A DNA stretch of 60,584 nucleotides. Origin: Ardenticatenaceae bacterium. Lineage in GTDB: Bacteria > Chloroflexota > Anaerolineae > Promineifilales > Promineifilaceae. Below are positions 27,534-37,106 of the stretch, in pieces; position 1 is the first letter of the stretch, and each line of letters begins with the position of its first letter. Both the position numbers and the translations under genes were made by a program. Where the stretch lies: NCBI GenBank assembly GCA_011525915.1, contig WYBM01000090.1, positions 1 to 60,584 of the forward strand, read 5' to 3'. A model generated the notes under the pieces. It worked only from the letters and a program-made list of their open reading frames with translations, ran no database searches and had not been told where the DNA came from.

Positions 27534-29078
27534 CTAGGGCGATTGCAGCCAGTAAACCGACATATTGTTAAGGCCTTGCTGGCGGGTTAAGGGGAAGTTT
27601 GTAGTGTAGATAACGGTAGCCGCTTCCGATTGGGTCACGGCCGTATACACCCAGCCTGGCGCCGTCACCAGATAATCTGCCTCGCTGGCCAGAACGTAGG
27701 CAGACAGCGCGGTCTCGTCGGCCAACAGGGGAATGATTTCCGGCGTGATCAGGCCAGCCAGGTCTAATAACGGCCGTTCCGCAAAGTACCCAATGGCGCC
27801 AATGTCATGGGTGGCCACCACGGCCGTTTGGGGGGTGTTTTCTGCCAGCCAGCGGCCCACGGCCACCATCTCCCCCTCGATAACAGCCACATCGGCGGCA
27901 TAGGCTACCGCGCCCTGCAACAGAAAAAACAACAGCACAAACAAAAAGGTAAATTGGGCCACCTTTTGGGTCAGCCACACACCGCGTCCCCCTTGACGAG
28001 TAAACAACAGCAGCAGCCAACCAGCCAGACCATACATAACCCAGACCGGCATGATGGCCAACAGGTAACGGCCGTGTTGGTACGTTACCGGCAGCTTCCA
28101 GGCATACAAAGCCACATGGCCGCCCGCCCACAGTAGAGGCATTGTCTGGCCAAGCCGGCGGGCCGCCCAATCTGACTTTAGGGCCAGCCATCCGGCCCAG
28201 ACCACGCCGGGCAGCAGCAGCAAGTGCGCACTGCTCATGCCCCGCCAGCCAGAGCCTGGCCCCCCCAGACTTAAAAGCAGCAATTGGGCCAGGCGTTTGA
28301 AGATCGATTGGGCCAACAAGACAGCGTATTCCGTTTGCTTGGCGTTCATGGTGTTGGGCCACAGCGTACCATTGGCCCAGTAATTAAAAAGGAAATAAGG
28401 TATCAAGGGCAGCACGGCCGTGACTGTCACCACCGCCGCAGGCTGCGCCCGCAAGTACCATGCCCCTGGCCGCAAAACCAGCCCCACCAGTACCAAAGCC
28501 ACCAATACCACTCCTTCAGGCCGGGTGAGAATCAGTAAGCCGGCCAGGAGTCCCATGATGATAAGCCCCCGGAGAGGGGAAGTTAGAGCGTGTTCGCCGC
28601 CCCCCGGCCACCCCAGGTATAGGGCCACGATGTGCATGCCCAGGGCCGCAAATAATAATGTTTCCATGCCGCTGACCGCCGCCCAGAGCAGCGGCCAGGT
28701 AAACACAATCAACAGCCCGGCCAGCCACGCTTTGGCTGCCTGTTTGGGCCAGAGCTGCTGCCAGGTTTGTGTAGAGGCCACGGCCAGCCACAGCAGCGAC
28801 ACCCCGCCCCAGCCATAGGTCCACAACAGGTACGGGATGTGCAGCAGGTAACCAAACGCCAACAGCAGCGTCCACAGTGGGGACGTAGACCCGGCGCTGG
28901 GGATGCCGGGCACAAACTCAAAACGGCCGTAGCGTGCCAGATTCCGCGCGTAGGTCTGGTGAATCCAGGCATCATCCAGGGGAAAGCCCAGCCCACCCCC
29001 GGCTACAGCTGACATGCCCAGAAACAAACCTACACCGCCAGCACAAGCACCTATGATCAAAATAAAGCGACGGTTCAT
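27534..29078 (-). CDS. GT-C-type membrane protein
   Basis: 514 residues with about ten hydrophobic segments. The first external loop has FPLDDAWIHQTYARNLA with the paired aspartates of GT-C enzymes, then AGSTSPLWTLLLA. The C-terminal soluble part contains VVATHDIGAIGYFAERPLLDLAGL, a segment common in this family of bacterial mannosyltransferase-like proteins. Acts presumably on a polyprenyl-phosphate sugar outside the membrane. Third gene of a run of three such proteins read leftward; 21 bp separate it from the next. A tandem repeat abuts its 3' end. Donor and acceptor are unknown. Confidence 0.75.
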   Translation of the reverse strand: MNRRFILIIGACAGGVGLFLGMSAVAGGGLGFPLDDAWIHQTYARNLARYGRFEFVPGIPSAGSTSPLWTLLLAFGYLLHIPYLLWTYGWGGVSLLWLAVASTQTWQQLWPKQAAKAWLAGLLIVFTWPLLWAAVSGMETLLFAALGMHIVALYLGWPGGGEHALTSPLRGLIIMGLLAGLLILTRPEGVVLVALVLVGLVLRPGAWYLRAQPAAVVTVTAVLPLIPYFLFNYWANGTLWPNTMNAKQTEYAVLLAQSIFKRLAQLLLLSLGGPGSGWRGMSSAHLLLLPGVVWAGWLALKSDWAARRLGQTMPLLWAGGHVALYAWKLPVTYQHGRYLLAIMPVWVMYGLAGWLLLLFTRQGGRGVWLTQKVAQFTFLFVLLFFLLQGAVAYAADVAVIEGEMVAVGRWLAENTPQTAVVATHDIGAIGYFAERPLLDLAGLITPEIIPLLADETALSAYVLASEADYLVTAPGWVYTAVTQSEAATVIYTTNFPLTRQQGLNNMSVYWLQSP

Positions 29079-29099
29079 GTTATCTGCTGCCCATACCCC

Positions 29100-30728
29100 T
29101 TATTGGCCCGCTGCCGGCTGTAGTGTATACACTTTGTACTTACCAAAACGTGCCACCAGTTCTACACCGGGGGCGGCTTCTTCTTCATATAATACGGCTA
29201 GTAGCGGCGGGTAAAAATCATCCAGCACCAGGTACCCGGCGCCATAATCGGCTGCCAGCTGCAGCAGCCCCGTTACCGGCTCATTGGGTACACTGAGTGA
29301 CGGCCGTCCTGTGTGATAATAAAAGCCGGGCGCATTGCCAGAAATAACCACGGCCTCTGGTGGCAGCGTGGCCCCGATCTGCCGTATAAGCTGCGGGTCA
29401 ATGTCTTCTTCGGTGCGAATGGTAGCAATGCTAATAAAAAGCGCCAGGGCCAGAAACATGGCTGAAAACCCTTTTTTAGCCTTTGGTGGCTGCCAGTGGG
29501 GCAGGCGGACGGCGGCAAAATCTACGGCCAGGTCAATGCCCCCAGCGGCCAGGGTCATCATCCAGGGCCACAAAGCAGCCGACGAGTGCAGCAGCCCACC
29601 ACGCTGTCCTGGCCAGGTAAAAACCAGGCTCATGGCGGTGAACAGCCCTATGGCGTACCAGGTCATTGGCCGCAGCAGCGGCCATGCCTGCCGCTGTCGC
29701 CCCCACATTACCCATGCCCAAATGATAAAAGGGAATAAAAAGAGCAGCGTACAGTAAGCGATAAACGACTGTGCTGCCAGATTTACGCCCTGTATTTTGG
29801 ATTGCACAATGTTGGCCCCTCCCCAGGCTAACAGATCATTCAGCCCAAAGCTGCGGCCGTAGGCAAAAATATCGTTGTAATGTGTCAGGAAGATGGTTTG
29901 GGTGCCGGCGGTGGATAACGGCCGTCCCATCACCTGTATATTATGGAAGAACCAGCCACCCATAACCAGCAAATACCCGCCAACCAGCGCCAGCAGTGCA
30001 GCGAGCGGTGCTCGCAGATCAGAGATGAGAAAGCGACCCCCACGCTCTAACTGCCATGCTCTGATCCCAAATAACCACATCACCCCGCCCACCAATAGAA
30101 ACAACAGGCCATCGGCACGGGTGAGGTGGGCCGCGCCGGCCATGATGCCCGCCAGCAGCCACCAGTGCCATTTCTGGCGCATATGGCCCCAGGCCAGAAA
30201 GAGCAGGCAGGCGGCACCAGCCCAGGCGAAGGGAGCAAAGGTCGTAGGCTGGTTGAAAAAGCGGCTGTAATAACCACCCACGGCCGTGAGCAGACAGGCC
30301 ACCCATACCTGCCACCGCTGTGAAGTGAATTGACGGCTGATCACGTAGGTCAGCAAAGGCAGCAGCCCCGCCAGCAGCCAAAACGGAATTTGCGCCCCCC
30401 GGAAGTGATCGGTAATAGTATACCCAACGGCTGCCAGCATAGACGGCAGGGGCATCCAATAGGTGTGGCTGGGGGTGGGCAGCCCGGCCGGGTCATCCAG
30501 GTACTGCCAGATGATCTCTTCGGTAAAGCCGTAGCCATGCGCCAGACGTTGGCCGTTGGTGGTGTAGTAATAGGCATCCATGTACGAAGGATGGTCCATT
30601 TGCAGCGCCCAAAATGCCTGCATCAGCAGGCCAATGAGGGCAATCCAGACCCAGTCACGTTTTACCCAGGCCGGCTGATGGACCTGAGCGGGAGGGGTTT
30701 CAGGTGTTTCAATCAGGGGGGGGAGCAA
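29100..30728 (-). CDS. GT39-like membrane glycosyltransferase
   Basis: 542 residues, about eleven membrane segments. The loop after the first one reads HPSYMDAYYYTTNGQRLAHG, and the next QYLDDPAGLP; acidic residues there fit GT-C catalytic loops. A soluble tail of about 90 residues has GAGYLVLDDFYPP. The start codon appears to be TTG at 30728, behind the GGAG of the upstream gene's last codons and only three bases after its TAA, so translation is coupled to the 30732-32201 gene. Confidence 0.72.
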   Translation of the reverse strand: MLPPLIETPETPPAQVHQPAWVKRDWVWIALIGLLMQAFWALQMDHPSYMDAYYYTTNGQRLAHGYGFTEEIIWQYLDDPAGLPTPSHTYWMPLPSMLAAVGYTITDHFRGAQIPFWLLAGLLPLLTYVISRQFTSQRWQVWVACLLTAVGGYYSRFFNQPTTFAPFAWAGAACLLFLAWGHMRQKWHWWLLAGIMAGAAHLTRADGLLFLLVGGVMWLFGIRAWQLERGGRFLISDLRAPLAALLALVGGYLLVMGGWFFHNIQVMGRPLSTAGTQTIFLTHYNDIFAYGRSFGLNDLLAWGGANIVQSKIQGVNLAAQSFIAYCTLLFLFPFIIWAWVMWGRQRQAWPLLRPMTWYAIGLFTAMSLVFTWPGQRGGLLHSSAALWPWMMTLAAGGIDLAVDFAAVRLPHWQPPKAKKGFSAMFLALALFISIATIRTEEDIDPQLIRQIGATLPPEAVVISGNAPGFYYHTGRPSLSVPNEPVTGLLQLAADYGAGYLVLDDFYPPLLAVLYEEEAAPGVELVARFGKYKVYTLQPAAGQ

Positions 30729-30731
30729 GGT

Positions 30732-32201
30732 TTACTCTCCATCACGTATAAAAATGGTGGCCACGTCATCTTCATACACTTGTTGCCAGCCGGTGGTGGT
30801 GTGCAGCAGGGTGGTTAAAGGGCTGCCGCGCTCCATGAGGACGTAGGTGACGTTAAATGCGGCCAGCGGTTCCTGCCATTTTTCGGTCACATCAAACGTA
30901 TGGCGGTAAAAGAAGAGAAAGTCATCACCGTAGACGTCGGCACGGCCGTCTACAAACACCGGCAGCCCCCGCCAGATCAGGTAACCGCCCCAGTTATAAC
31001 TGTTGTAGCCGTGTGCGGCGGCCAGGCCCTGGTCTTCCAGGAAATCAACCGCCGCCACGGGGTAACGTTCGGCCACGACCGTGTCGTTTTGGCCAATTTT
31101 GGCGGCGCTCCAGCCCAGCGCACCCAAGATGGCGAACACCAGCACCAGCCCATTAAGCCCACGCAGCAGGCGTGTGGGGGGTGGCTCAGCCACTTCGCCG
31201 CTTAATACGGGGTGAGCCTGGGTGCCTGTCAAGGCGCTCAGGCTGTGCCGGGCAATGATGGGGGCGGCTACCAGCGCAAACAAAGGAATATGCCGCGCTG
31301 AGAGCAGCCCGGCGGCGCCTGTGCCCAGAAACAGCAGCAAATCGGTGATGGTGATGCGGCGCTGGCTAAAAACAAAACTCAACACGCCCAGCGCCAACAT
31401 GGCCGCAAAAGGCCAGAACATCGCCAGGTGAAAATCGGGCGAATGCCACTCTTGAATGTAGGTCTGCATGGCGGAGCTGCCTAAGGTGAAGAAGGGATAG
31501 ATCCATAATTCTGGGCCGTTGGGATTCAGGGCGGCCACCAGAAAGCTGATCACCGTGACCACAAACAGGCGGCGAATGGCCGGCCAGGGCAGGGTGCGTT
31601 TGTCTGTTTGATGAAATTGTTGTTGTACTGCTTCACCTACAACATAGGTACCCAATAACACCACACCTAATAAATAACCGCTGTGGAAATTGGCCCACAA
31701 CAACATCCCTACCGGCAGCAGCCAGAACGCCCGCAGGGTGTCATGACCGTGGCGCTCAAAGCCATCCTTTACCTGCTCGATAATGTAAATATACACGGCC
31801 GTCAGCAGCAAATTAAACATTTGTGGGCGGGCGCCCCAAACGATGGCTGCGGTGATGGCCGCCAGCAGCACTACAAAGGCGGCCAGATACGGCCGGCCCG
31901 CGCAGCACAGGTAAACAAGCCAAAACGTTACGGCCGTGAGCAGGGCAAATAGCAGAATCAACGCCGGAAACCCGCCGGCCTGGTACACCAGCCACATGAC
32001 CACCTGAGACAGCCACTCATGCGTGATCCAGGCGTGATCCGGCACAGTAAACGAAAACACATCCTGGCGTGGAATGCCCTGCTGCCAGATGTATTCACCG
32101 GTGCGTAAATGCCACCACATATCGGCATCTAGCGTTTCACGCACACCCATGACAAATAAGGCCACAAAAAATAATGCCTCAAACAGCCGTCGAATGGTCA
32201 T
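30732..32201 (-). CDS. membrane protein of the 'D-x-WWHL' GT-C-like family
   Basis: 489 residues with about ten membrane segments. Immediately after the first comes LDADMWWHLRTGEYI and then DHAWITHEWLSQ, a signature of a large, uncharacterised family of bacterial membrane proteins with a GT-C-like layout. The soluble end contains YNSYNWGGYLIWRGLPVFVDGRADVYG split over about 30 residues, also typical. First of three consecutive membrane glycosyltransferase-like genes, followed after three bases by the 29100-30728 gene. Function not established for any member I know. Confidence 0.7.
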   Translation of the reverse strand: MTIRRLFEALFFVALFVMGVRETLDADMWWHLRTGEYIWQQGIPRQDVFSFTVPDHAWITHEWLSQVVMWLVYQAGGFPALILLFALLTAVTFWLVYLCCAGRPYLAAFVVLLAAITAAIVWGARPQMFNLLLTAVYIYIIEQVKDGFERHGHDTLRAFWLLPVGMLLWANFHSGYLLGVVLLGTYVVGEAVQQQFHQTDKRTLPWPAIRRLFVVTVISFLVAALNPNGPELWIYPFFTLGSSAMQTYIQEWHSPDFHLAMFWPFAAMLALGVLSFVFSQRRITITDLLLFLGTGAAGLLSARHIPLFALVAAPIIARHSLSALTGTQAHPVLSGEVAEPPPTRLLRGLNGLVLVFAILGALGWSAAKIGQNDTVVAERYPVAAVDFLEDQGLAAAHGYNSYNWGGYLIWRGLPVFVDGRADVYGDDFLFFYRHTFDVTEKWQEPLAAFNVTYVLMERGSPLTTLLHTTTGWQQVYEDDVATIFIRDGE

Positions 32202-32255
32202 AACATGGTTAGAGACAGAATGGACAGAGCCAGGATACGGGGCCTCAAATTCTGT

Positions 32256-33014
32256 CTATGACTGTCGTGGTGGTAACTGTGTAAACAACGGGGACTTTAC
32301 CAGCCCCCATTGTGTCAAGCGGAACAAAAGAGATACTTTTAATACACCCAGCCCATAGATCGCGGAGTTTTTGAAGTTGATGGAAGAAGAATCGTCCATG
32401 TAACGGGTGGGGCAGGTGATCTCCCCAATGCTGTAGCCAGCATAGATGATCTGCGCCAGCATCTGGTTGTCAAACACAAAGTTGTCAGAATTTTCTGCCA
32501 GGGGCAGCGTCTCTAGAATTTTGCGTGTAAAGCCCCGGTAGCCGGTGTGGTATTCTGACAATTTGTACCCAATGATCAGGTTTTGCAGCAGGGTTAATAC
32601 GCGGTTGGAGATATATTTGTAAACGGGCATGCCCCCTTTGCGCGCGCCTACACCCAAAATACGTGACCCTAACACGCAGTCAAACAGCCCTTCGGCCAGC
32701 AGTGATGTCATGGCGGCAATAAGTTTGGGTGTGTATTGGTAATCCGGGTGGAGCATAATGACAATGTCTGCGCCCATGTCCAATGCCGTACGGTAACATG
32801 TTTTCTGGTTGCCGCCGTAGCCTCGGTTATGGGTGTGAACAATCGTATTGATGCCCATTTCCCTGGCTATCTGCACGGTGTGGTCCTGGCTGGCGTCATC
32901 TACCAGTAAGATGTCATCTACAATATGGTGGGGAATTTCCTCGTACGTACGGCGTAAGGTTTGGGCCGCATTATAAGCGGGCATAACCACGACTACTTTT
33001 TTGCCATTTATCAC
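32256..33014 (-). CDS. family 2 glycosyltransferase
   Basis: 252 residues from GTG 33014. The frame is open to 33077, but that would overlap the upstream gene, and the protein fold begins right after the GTG (KVVVVMPAYNAAQTL). GT-A motifs: DDILLVDDASQDHT, RGYGGNQKTCY, and the metal-binding region IVIMLHPDYQY in place of the usual DAD/DGD. ILGVGARKGGMPVYK and EYHTGYRGFTR match dolichol-phosphate-sugar-synthase-like proteins. No C-terminal membrane segments. It probably makes a polyprenyl-phosphate sugar for the GT-C enzymes next door. Confidence 0.85.
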   Translation of the reverse strand: MINGKKVVVVMPAYNAAQTLRRTYEEIPHHIVDDILLVDDASQDHTVQIAREMGINTIVHTHNRGYGGNQKTCYRTALDMGADIVIMLHPDYQYTPKLIAAMTSLLAEGLFDCVLGSRILGVGARKGGMPVYKYISNRVLTLLQNLIIGYKLSEYHTGYRGFTRKILETLPLAENSDNFVFDNQMLAQIIYAGYSIGEITCPTRYMDDSSSINFKNSAIYGLGVLKVSLLFRLTQWGLVKSPLFTQLPPRQS

Positions 33015-33039
33015 AGCATTTGACCTTTTATAAAACTTA

Positions 33040-33942
33040 TCACGGCCGTTGGGCATACACCGTGAAAAGGTCGCCAAAATTCACAGGGACGGCCGTGCTG
33101 CCCAAGCGTAACCCATGAATTACCCTGGTGGCTACGGCACCTAAGTACCGGTTTAGCCCCCCCAGGCGCGAAGCTACATAGTTCAACCGTAGATAACGGC
33201 CCTGTGTTCCTGACCAAACCACCTGGAATCCATTATTTTCCAGCAGTTGCGCCAGCGTTTTCTGACTAAAGTATTGGATGTGCATATCCATGAGCCAGGG
33301 CCAGCGTGCGCCCAACAGGCGGGCTATCAGGCTGTCTATATCCATGGTGTGTACCACCAGCCAGCCCCCAGGCTTTAAGCGTTGAAACGCTTTGGCTACT
33401 TCGGCGCCGGGGTCTGCTAAGTGTTCGATAACATCCCACATGGTGATGACATCAAAGTGTTGACCATGCAGCTCCGGGGTATCGAGCGTGCCATGCAGCA
33501 CCTGCAGTCCCCGTTGTTGGGCGATCTGCGCCCCCCAGGCAGACGGCTCCACACCACAGGCGCGCCAGCCGGCCGCCGTGGCCACTTCTACAAAAACGCC
33601 GATGTAAGCGCCAACGTCTAACAGCGTCCGATCATTGGCCGGACCGGTATACTTTTCCATAGCTTGCAAGTGTTTACCAAAGGTTAACTCGCGTCCCAGG
33701 CGCTCTTCTATATAGGTGTTATCTTCAACGGCCGTATAGGCACCCAATATGTCATCGGCTGGCCAGCATGGGTTGGTATAGACATGGCCGCACTGCCGGC
33801 ATTCTACAATTTGTGCATGGTGTCCATACCCAGAATGTGTGCAAGAAAATGCATCTACTTGCAGCGTCTCATCTTTTATGGTGGCCGGAAAACGCACTGT
33901 GTAATCATCCTGGCCACATAAACTACAGTTTACGGTAATCAT
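33040..33942 (-). CDS. class I SAM-dependent methyltransferase with N-terminal zinc ribbon
   Basis: 300 residues. CSLCG near the start and CRQCG at about 49-53 make a zinc ribbon, followed by GHVYTNP, the layout of sugar C-methyltransferase-like proteins. The SAM-binding motif LLDVGAYIGVFVE (about 109-121) is slightly unusual, with YI in place of GxG's second glycine. A second motif FDVITMWDVIEHLADP and LKPGGWLVVHT follow. Likely methylates a nucleotide- or lipid-linked sugar of the local polysaccharide pathway. Its ATG overlaps the end of the DPM-like gene by four bases (ATGA), so translation is coupled. Confidence 0.85.
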   Translation of the reverse strand: MITVNCSLCGQDDYTVRFPATIKDETLQVDAFSCTHSGYGHHAQIVECRQCGHVYTNPCWPADDILGAYTAVEDNTYIEERLGRELTFGKHLQAMEKYTGPANDRTLLDVGAYIGVFVEVATAAGWRACGVEPSAWGAQIAQQRGLQVLHGTLDTPELHGQHFDVITMWDVIEHLADPGAEVAKAFQRLKPGGWLVVHTMDIDSLIARLLGARWPWLMDMHIQYFSQKTLAQLLENNGFQVVWSGTQGRYLRLNYVASRLGGLNRYLGAVATRVIHGLRLGSTAVPVNFGDLFTVYAQRP

Positions 33943-34697
33943 AATGTTGAAACTGGCACCTCCGGGCGGCGAGGTTCACCGCCGCGTAAGCGACGTACAA
34001 AGAGGCGTAATACGGTATATTGCGCCTTAAATACCTCCTGCCGCGAGATTTTTGTTTTTCCCTTGCGGCGGTCCTCAAAAATGATAGGCACTTCGCCGGT
34101 TTGCCAGCCACGTCGTTGGCACAGGAAAAGCATTTCTACCAGGAATGAATAGCCATTAGAAAACACCTGGTTTAGAGGAATAGATTCTAATACCTCCCGG
34201 CGGTACAAACGAAAGCCAGCGGTCGCATCTTTGGCTTTTAGCCCCAGTAAAGACCGGGCGACAAAATTGGCTCCCCGGCTCAGCACTACGCGCTTCCAGG
34301 TACAATTCTGCTGCCCGCCACCGGGCACGTAACGTGAGCCGATGACGACGTGTTTTGTACGGCTCATTTCGAGCATGGCCGGAATGAAACGTGGATTGTG
34401 TGAAAAATCGGCGTCCATGGTCATGACGTTACGGGCGCCTGACTGTATGCCTTGCCTGAAACCAGCAATGTAAGCGGTGCCCAGCCCCATTTTGCCTGGG
34501 CGGTGAACGACCTGAACGGTTTCTGGATGCTGAGCTGCCCAATCATCGGCCAGTTTGCCTGTGCCATCTGGCGAATTGTCATCTACCACAATCACGCCAA
34601 TAGGCACGGGTAGCGCCAGAATTTGTGTTAGCAGATCGTCGATGTTATCGGCCTCGTTATAAGTTGGCACGATGACAAACGTATCAATGTTGCCCAT
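33939..34697 (-). CDS. polyprenol-phosphate mannose synthase-like GT2
   Basis: 252 residues without membrane segments. It transfers a sugar, in the best-known cases mannose, from a nucleotide donor to polyprenyl phosphate. Motifs: FVIVPTYNEADNIDDLL, VIVVDDNSPDGTG, LGTAYIAGFRQG, VMTMDADFSHNP (DAD metal site), GSRYVPGGG and FSNGYSFLVEMLF. This matches the soluble DPM1 type. AGGAG precedes the ATG. First gene of the leftward run that continues with the methyltransferase, GT2 and three GT-C proteins, which would use the lipid-linked sugar it makes. Confidence 0.92.
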   Translation of the reverse strand: MGNIDTFVIVPTYNEADNIDDLLTQILALPVPIGVIVVDDNSPDGTGKLADDWAAQHPETVQVVHRPGKMGLGTAYIAGFRQGIQSGARNVMTMDADFSHNPRFIPAMLEMSRTKHVVIGSRYVPGGGQQNCTWKRVVLSRGANFVARSLLGLKAKDATAGFRLYRREVLESIPLNQVFSNGYSFLVEMLFLCQRRGWQTGEVPIIFEDRRKGKTKISRQEVFKAQYTVLRLFVRRLRGGEPRRPEVPVSTL

Positions 34698-34904
34698 AAT
34701 CTTTAATTTCTCCTAAAAAACCGGGTGATTGTAACCACTTTACCGGGGGGGGGCAATGTCGCCAGGTAAAAGCCATGTGTTATTGTGCATTGACAAAATG
34801 GGCACTTCGCCCCATATTTGTAGAGGTGGGAAAAGAGGCCAAACAGTTTGCACAAAGAGAATTTAACTACCGGGGTGGGGTGGACCCTGTCATAAGGAGT
34901 AACC

Positions 34905-35639
34905 ATGACAAGCCGTATCAAAGCGATATTTTTTGACCTTGATGGAACTTTACGTATTCCTACACCGGGGCCAACTGCTGCCTTTATCCATTTCGCCCGG
35001 TCTTTAAACATTGACATTCCGCCAGCAGCGGAACGACGTGTCAAAATTTGGGCACATCATTATTGGGGGCAAGAAGAGATGGTCAAAGAGGATATGGCCC
35101 GGTTTGATACCAATGGTTTCTGGGTGAATTATTCTAAGCAGTTATTGGAAACGGTAGATGCCACCCATGATTTGTTGACGCGGGCGCAACTGGTACGGGA
35201 GTGGTTTGATAATGAGTACAAACCACACATAGAATTGGCGCCTGGAAGCCGGGAGGTGTTGGCAGCCTTTAAGCAGGATGGGTATGTTTTGGGGCTGGTT
35301 TCAAACCGCCAGCATTCATTGGCTGATGATGTGGCTGCCCTGGGGTTGGAAGGTTTTTTCGACCTGGTTTTAGCTGCTGGCGAAATTGGGCATTGGAAAC
35401 CCTCGCTGCGGATTTTTGAGCATGTGGTTTCGCAGTTTGCCGGTTTATGTGCTGGAGAATGCATGTATGTGGGAGATAATTATTTTGCTGACGGCCGTGG
35501 TGCGGAAATGGCAGGCCTTATCCCCGTTTTATATGACCCAGAAGATTTGTATGAAAAATCGTCATACCGGCGCATCCGGCATATGGCCGAACTGAGGTCG
35601 CTGGTGATGCCCTCCAATGGTCACGGCCGTATCGCTTGA
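34905..35639 (+). CDS. HAD-family hydrolase
   Basis: 244 residues. HAD motif I FFDLDGTLRIP (nucleophile and acid Asp), a helical cap (about 40-105), motif II LVSNR, and motifs III/IV in GHWKPSLRIFEHV and YVGDNYFADGRGAEMAG. It resembles phosphoglycolate phosphatase/YjjG-type subclass I enzymes; the substrate cannot be told. AAGGAG lies seven bases ahead of the ATG. It diverges from the DPM-like gene and converges with the response regulator gene, with seven bases between. Confidence 0.88.
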   Translation: MTSRIKAIFFDLDGTLRIPTPGPTAAFIHFARSLNIDIPPAAERRVKIWAHHYWGQEEMVKEDMARFDTNGFWVNYSKQLLETVDATHDLLTRAQLVREWFDNEYKPHIELAPGSREVLAAFKQDGYVLGLVSNRQHSLADDVAALGLEGFFDLVLAAGEIGHWKPSLRIFEHVVSQFAGLCAGECMYVGDNYFADGRGAEMAGLIPVLYDPEDLYEKSSYRRIRHMAELRSLVMPSNGHGRIA

Positions 35640-35646
35640 ACTATGC

Positions 35647-36885
35647 CTATTCAGATGAATCTGGTAAATCGATCAGACCTTGTTCCACAGCTTCTTCAAT
35701 CGAGAGCCCTTTGTTGGCTTCTTCGCTTTCTTCATCGGTGAGGGTTAACACATCATCCCAAAAAGCGTCCAGGTCTACTTCCTTGTCCGTTTCTTCCAGG
35801 TTGCTTGATAGAAGTGCTTGTAACTCTTCCGGGTTTATATCCAGCACGCTCATGGCTTCCTCAGTTTGTGTTGTTTCCCCAATACCGTCGCCGATAATGG
35901 TGATATTTGTTGGCAGGTTTTCGGCTGGTGCCAGTTCTATTTCTTCGGGCTCCGCAGCTACCGGGACGGCCGGTTGAACCGACTTTGACGTTGCTGGTTT
36001 GTCTTGTTTTCGGGCTGGTTTGGGCATTGCCCGCCCGGTTGTTTGGGCTGGGGGTAAGGACGTGGCTTGTTCTGTGGCCTGGTAGGTGGTTGGCAACAAA
36101 TTTTGCAAATCTTTAATGGCCCGCTGGGTAAACACCCATATGGTGCCAATACGACCGCGCCGGGCGGCCGCGTCGAAAAACAGTGTTAAAAAGTATTGTT
36201 CGCCTACATTGGCGCAATAAAGCTCCAACCGGGCCCCAGCATGATATTGCAGTGTAAAAGGTTCTTTACTGCCAATCTCTTTGGCCAGTAAGAAGCTGTC
36301 ACTAACGTTGCGGGCAATAATGGCGGCCAGTTTGTCTAAATCTAACCGGGGGCCGCCGCCAGCGGCATGTAACACCTGCCCATTAATGGCGGATAATACC
36401 AACTGTAGCGCGCCGGTATCTACTCGCAGCGTTTCCAATCGCCGGCGCAGCTCCTCGGTCAATTCAAATGGCTGCACGGCCGTAGACCGTTTGGTGGCCG
36501 GTTCTGCGTCATCCCCATGAAGGGCGCGGGTCACGGCCGTTAAGACATCATCTGTATCCAGCGGCTTCTGGAAATATTGTAAAACGCCTAACTCTGCCGC
36601 TTCTTTGCGCCCCTGTGATGAAGAATAAGCGGTGATCATAATCACTGGCAGTTCCAACCCCAGCCGCTGCACGCGGCGTATCAAGTCAAATCCACTCATG
36701 CCCGGCAGGCGCACATCTGTTATCAGCAGGTCAAAATTACCCCGGCGTAGTTCCAGCAACCCTTCCTCTGCTGAAGGGACGGCCAGCACCTCATAGTCCT
36801 GGCTAGACAATTCCAACATAGAGCGCAAAAACTCTAACATCTCAAAATGGTCATCTACCACCAAAATATGTTTCACATCCGCCAT
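35647..36885 (-). CDS. response regulator with roadblock-like domain and acidic tail
   Basis: 412 residues. Receiver domain (1-125): VVDDHFEM, phospho-acceptor in LLITDVRLPGMSGFDL, lysine in YFQKPLDTDD. Residues of about 150-265 read as a roadblock/LC7-type domain (LQLVLSAINGQVLHAAGGG, then AAIIARNVSDSFLLAKEIG and RLELYCANVGEQYFLTLFFD). After a Pro/Ala/Thr/Gln-rich linker, the last 100 residues are strongly acidic. There is no DNA-binding domain. Roadblock proteins usually pair with small Ras-like GTPases; none is in the window. Monocistronic between two convergent or terminated units. Confidence 0.75.
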   Translation of the reverse strand: MADVKHILVVDDHFEMLEFLRSMLELSSQDYEVLAVPSAEEGLLELRRGNFDLLITDVRLPGMSGFDLIRRVQRLGLELPVIMITAYSSSQGRKEAAELGVLQYFQKPLDTDDVLTAVTRALHGDDAEPATKRSTAVQPFELTEELRRRLETLRVDTGALQLVLSAINGQVLHAAGGGPRLDLDKLAAIIARNVSDSFLLAKEIGSKEPFTLQYHAGARLELYCANVGEQYFLTLFFDAAARRGRIGTIWVFTQRAIKDLQNLLPTTYQATEQATSLPPAQTTGRAMPKPARKQDKPATSKSVQPAVPVAAEPEEIELAPAENLPTNITIIGDGIGETTQTEEAMSVLDINPEELQALLSSNLEETDKEVDLDAFWDDVLTLTDEESEEANKGLSIEEAVEQGLIDLPDSSE

Positions 36886-36970
36886 AAGAAATCCTAATAA
36901 TCGTTACTGAAATACCCGGGCTACACTACCAGACATTATAGAAGGTAAATCCACAATAAGACAAGCTGAC

Positions 36971-36993
36971 AAAAAGACCCGCTCACGCGGGCC
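36971..36993 (-). terminator. terminator of the oligopeptide-transport operon
   Basis: On the minus strand GGCCCGC GTGA GCGGGTC forms a short GC-rich stem followed by TTTTT (complement of 36971-36975). It lies about 115 bases past the last gene of the transporter operon. Confidence 0.75.
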
Positions 36994-37106
36994 ATTAATA
37001 AAACAGTGGGAAAAAGGTATGGGGATTAATCACAAAAGAGACAACGCACCTGCATGACCAACGTTCGTTGGCCGTGAATGCTGTAGAAATTTAACACGGC
37101 CGTGTC

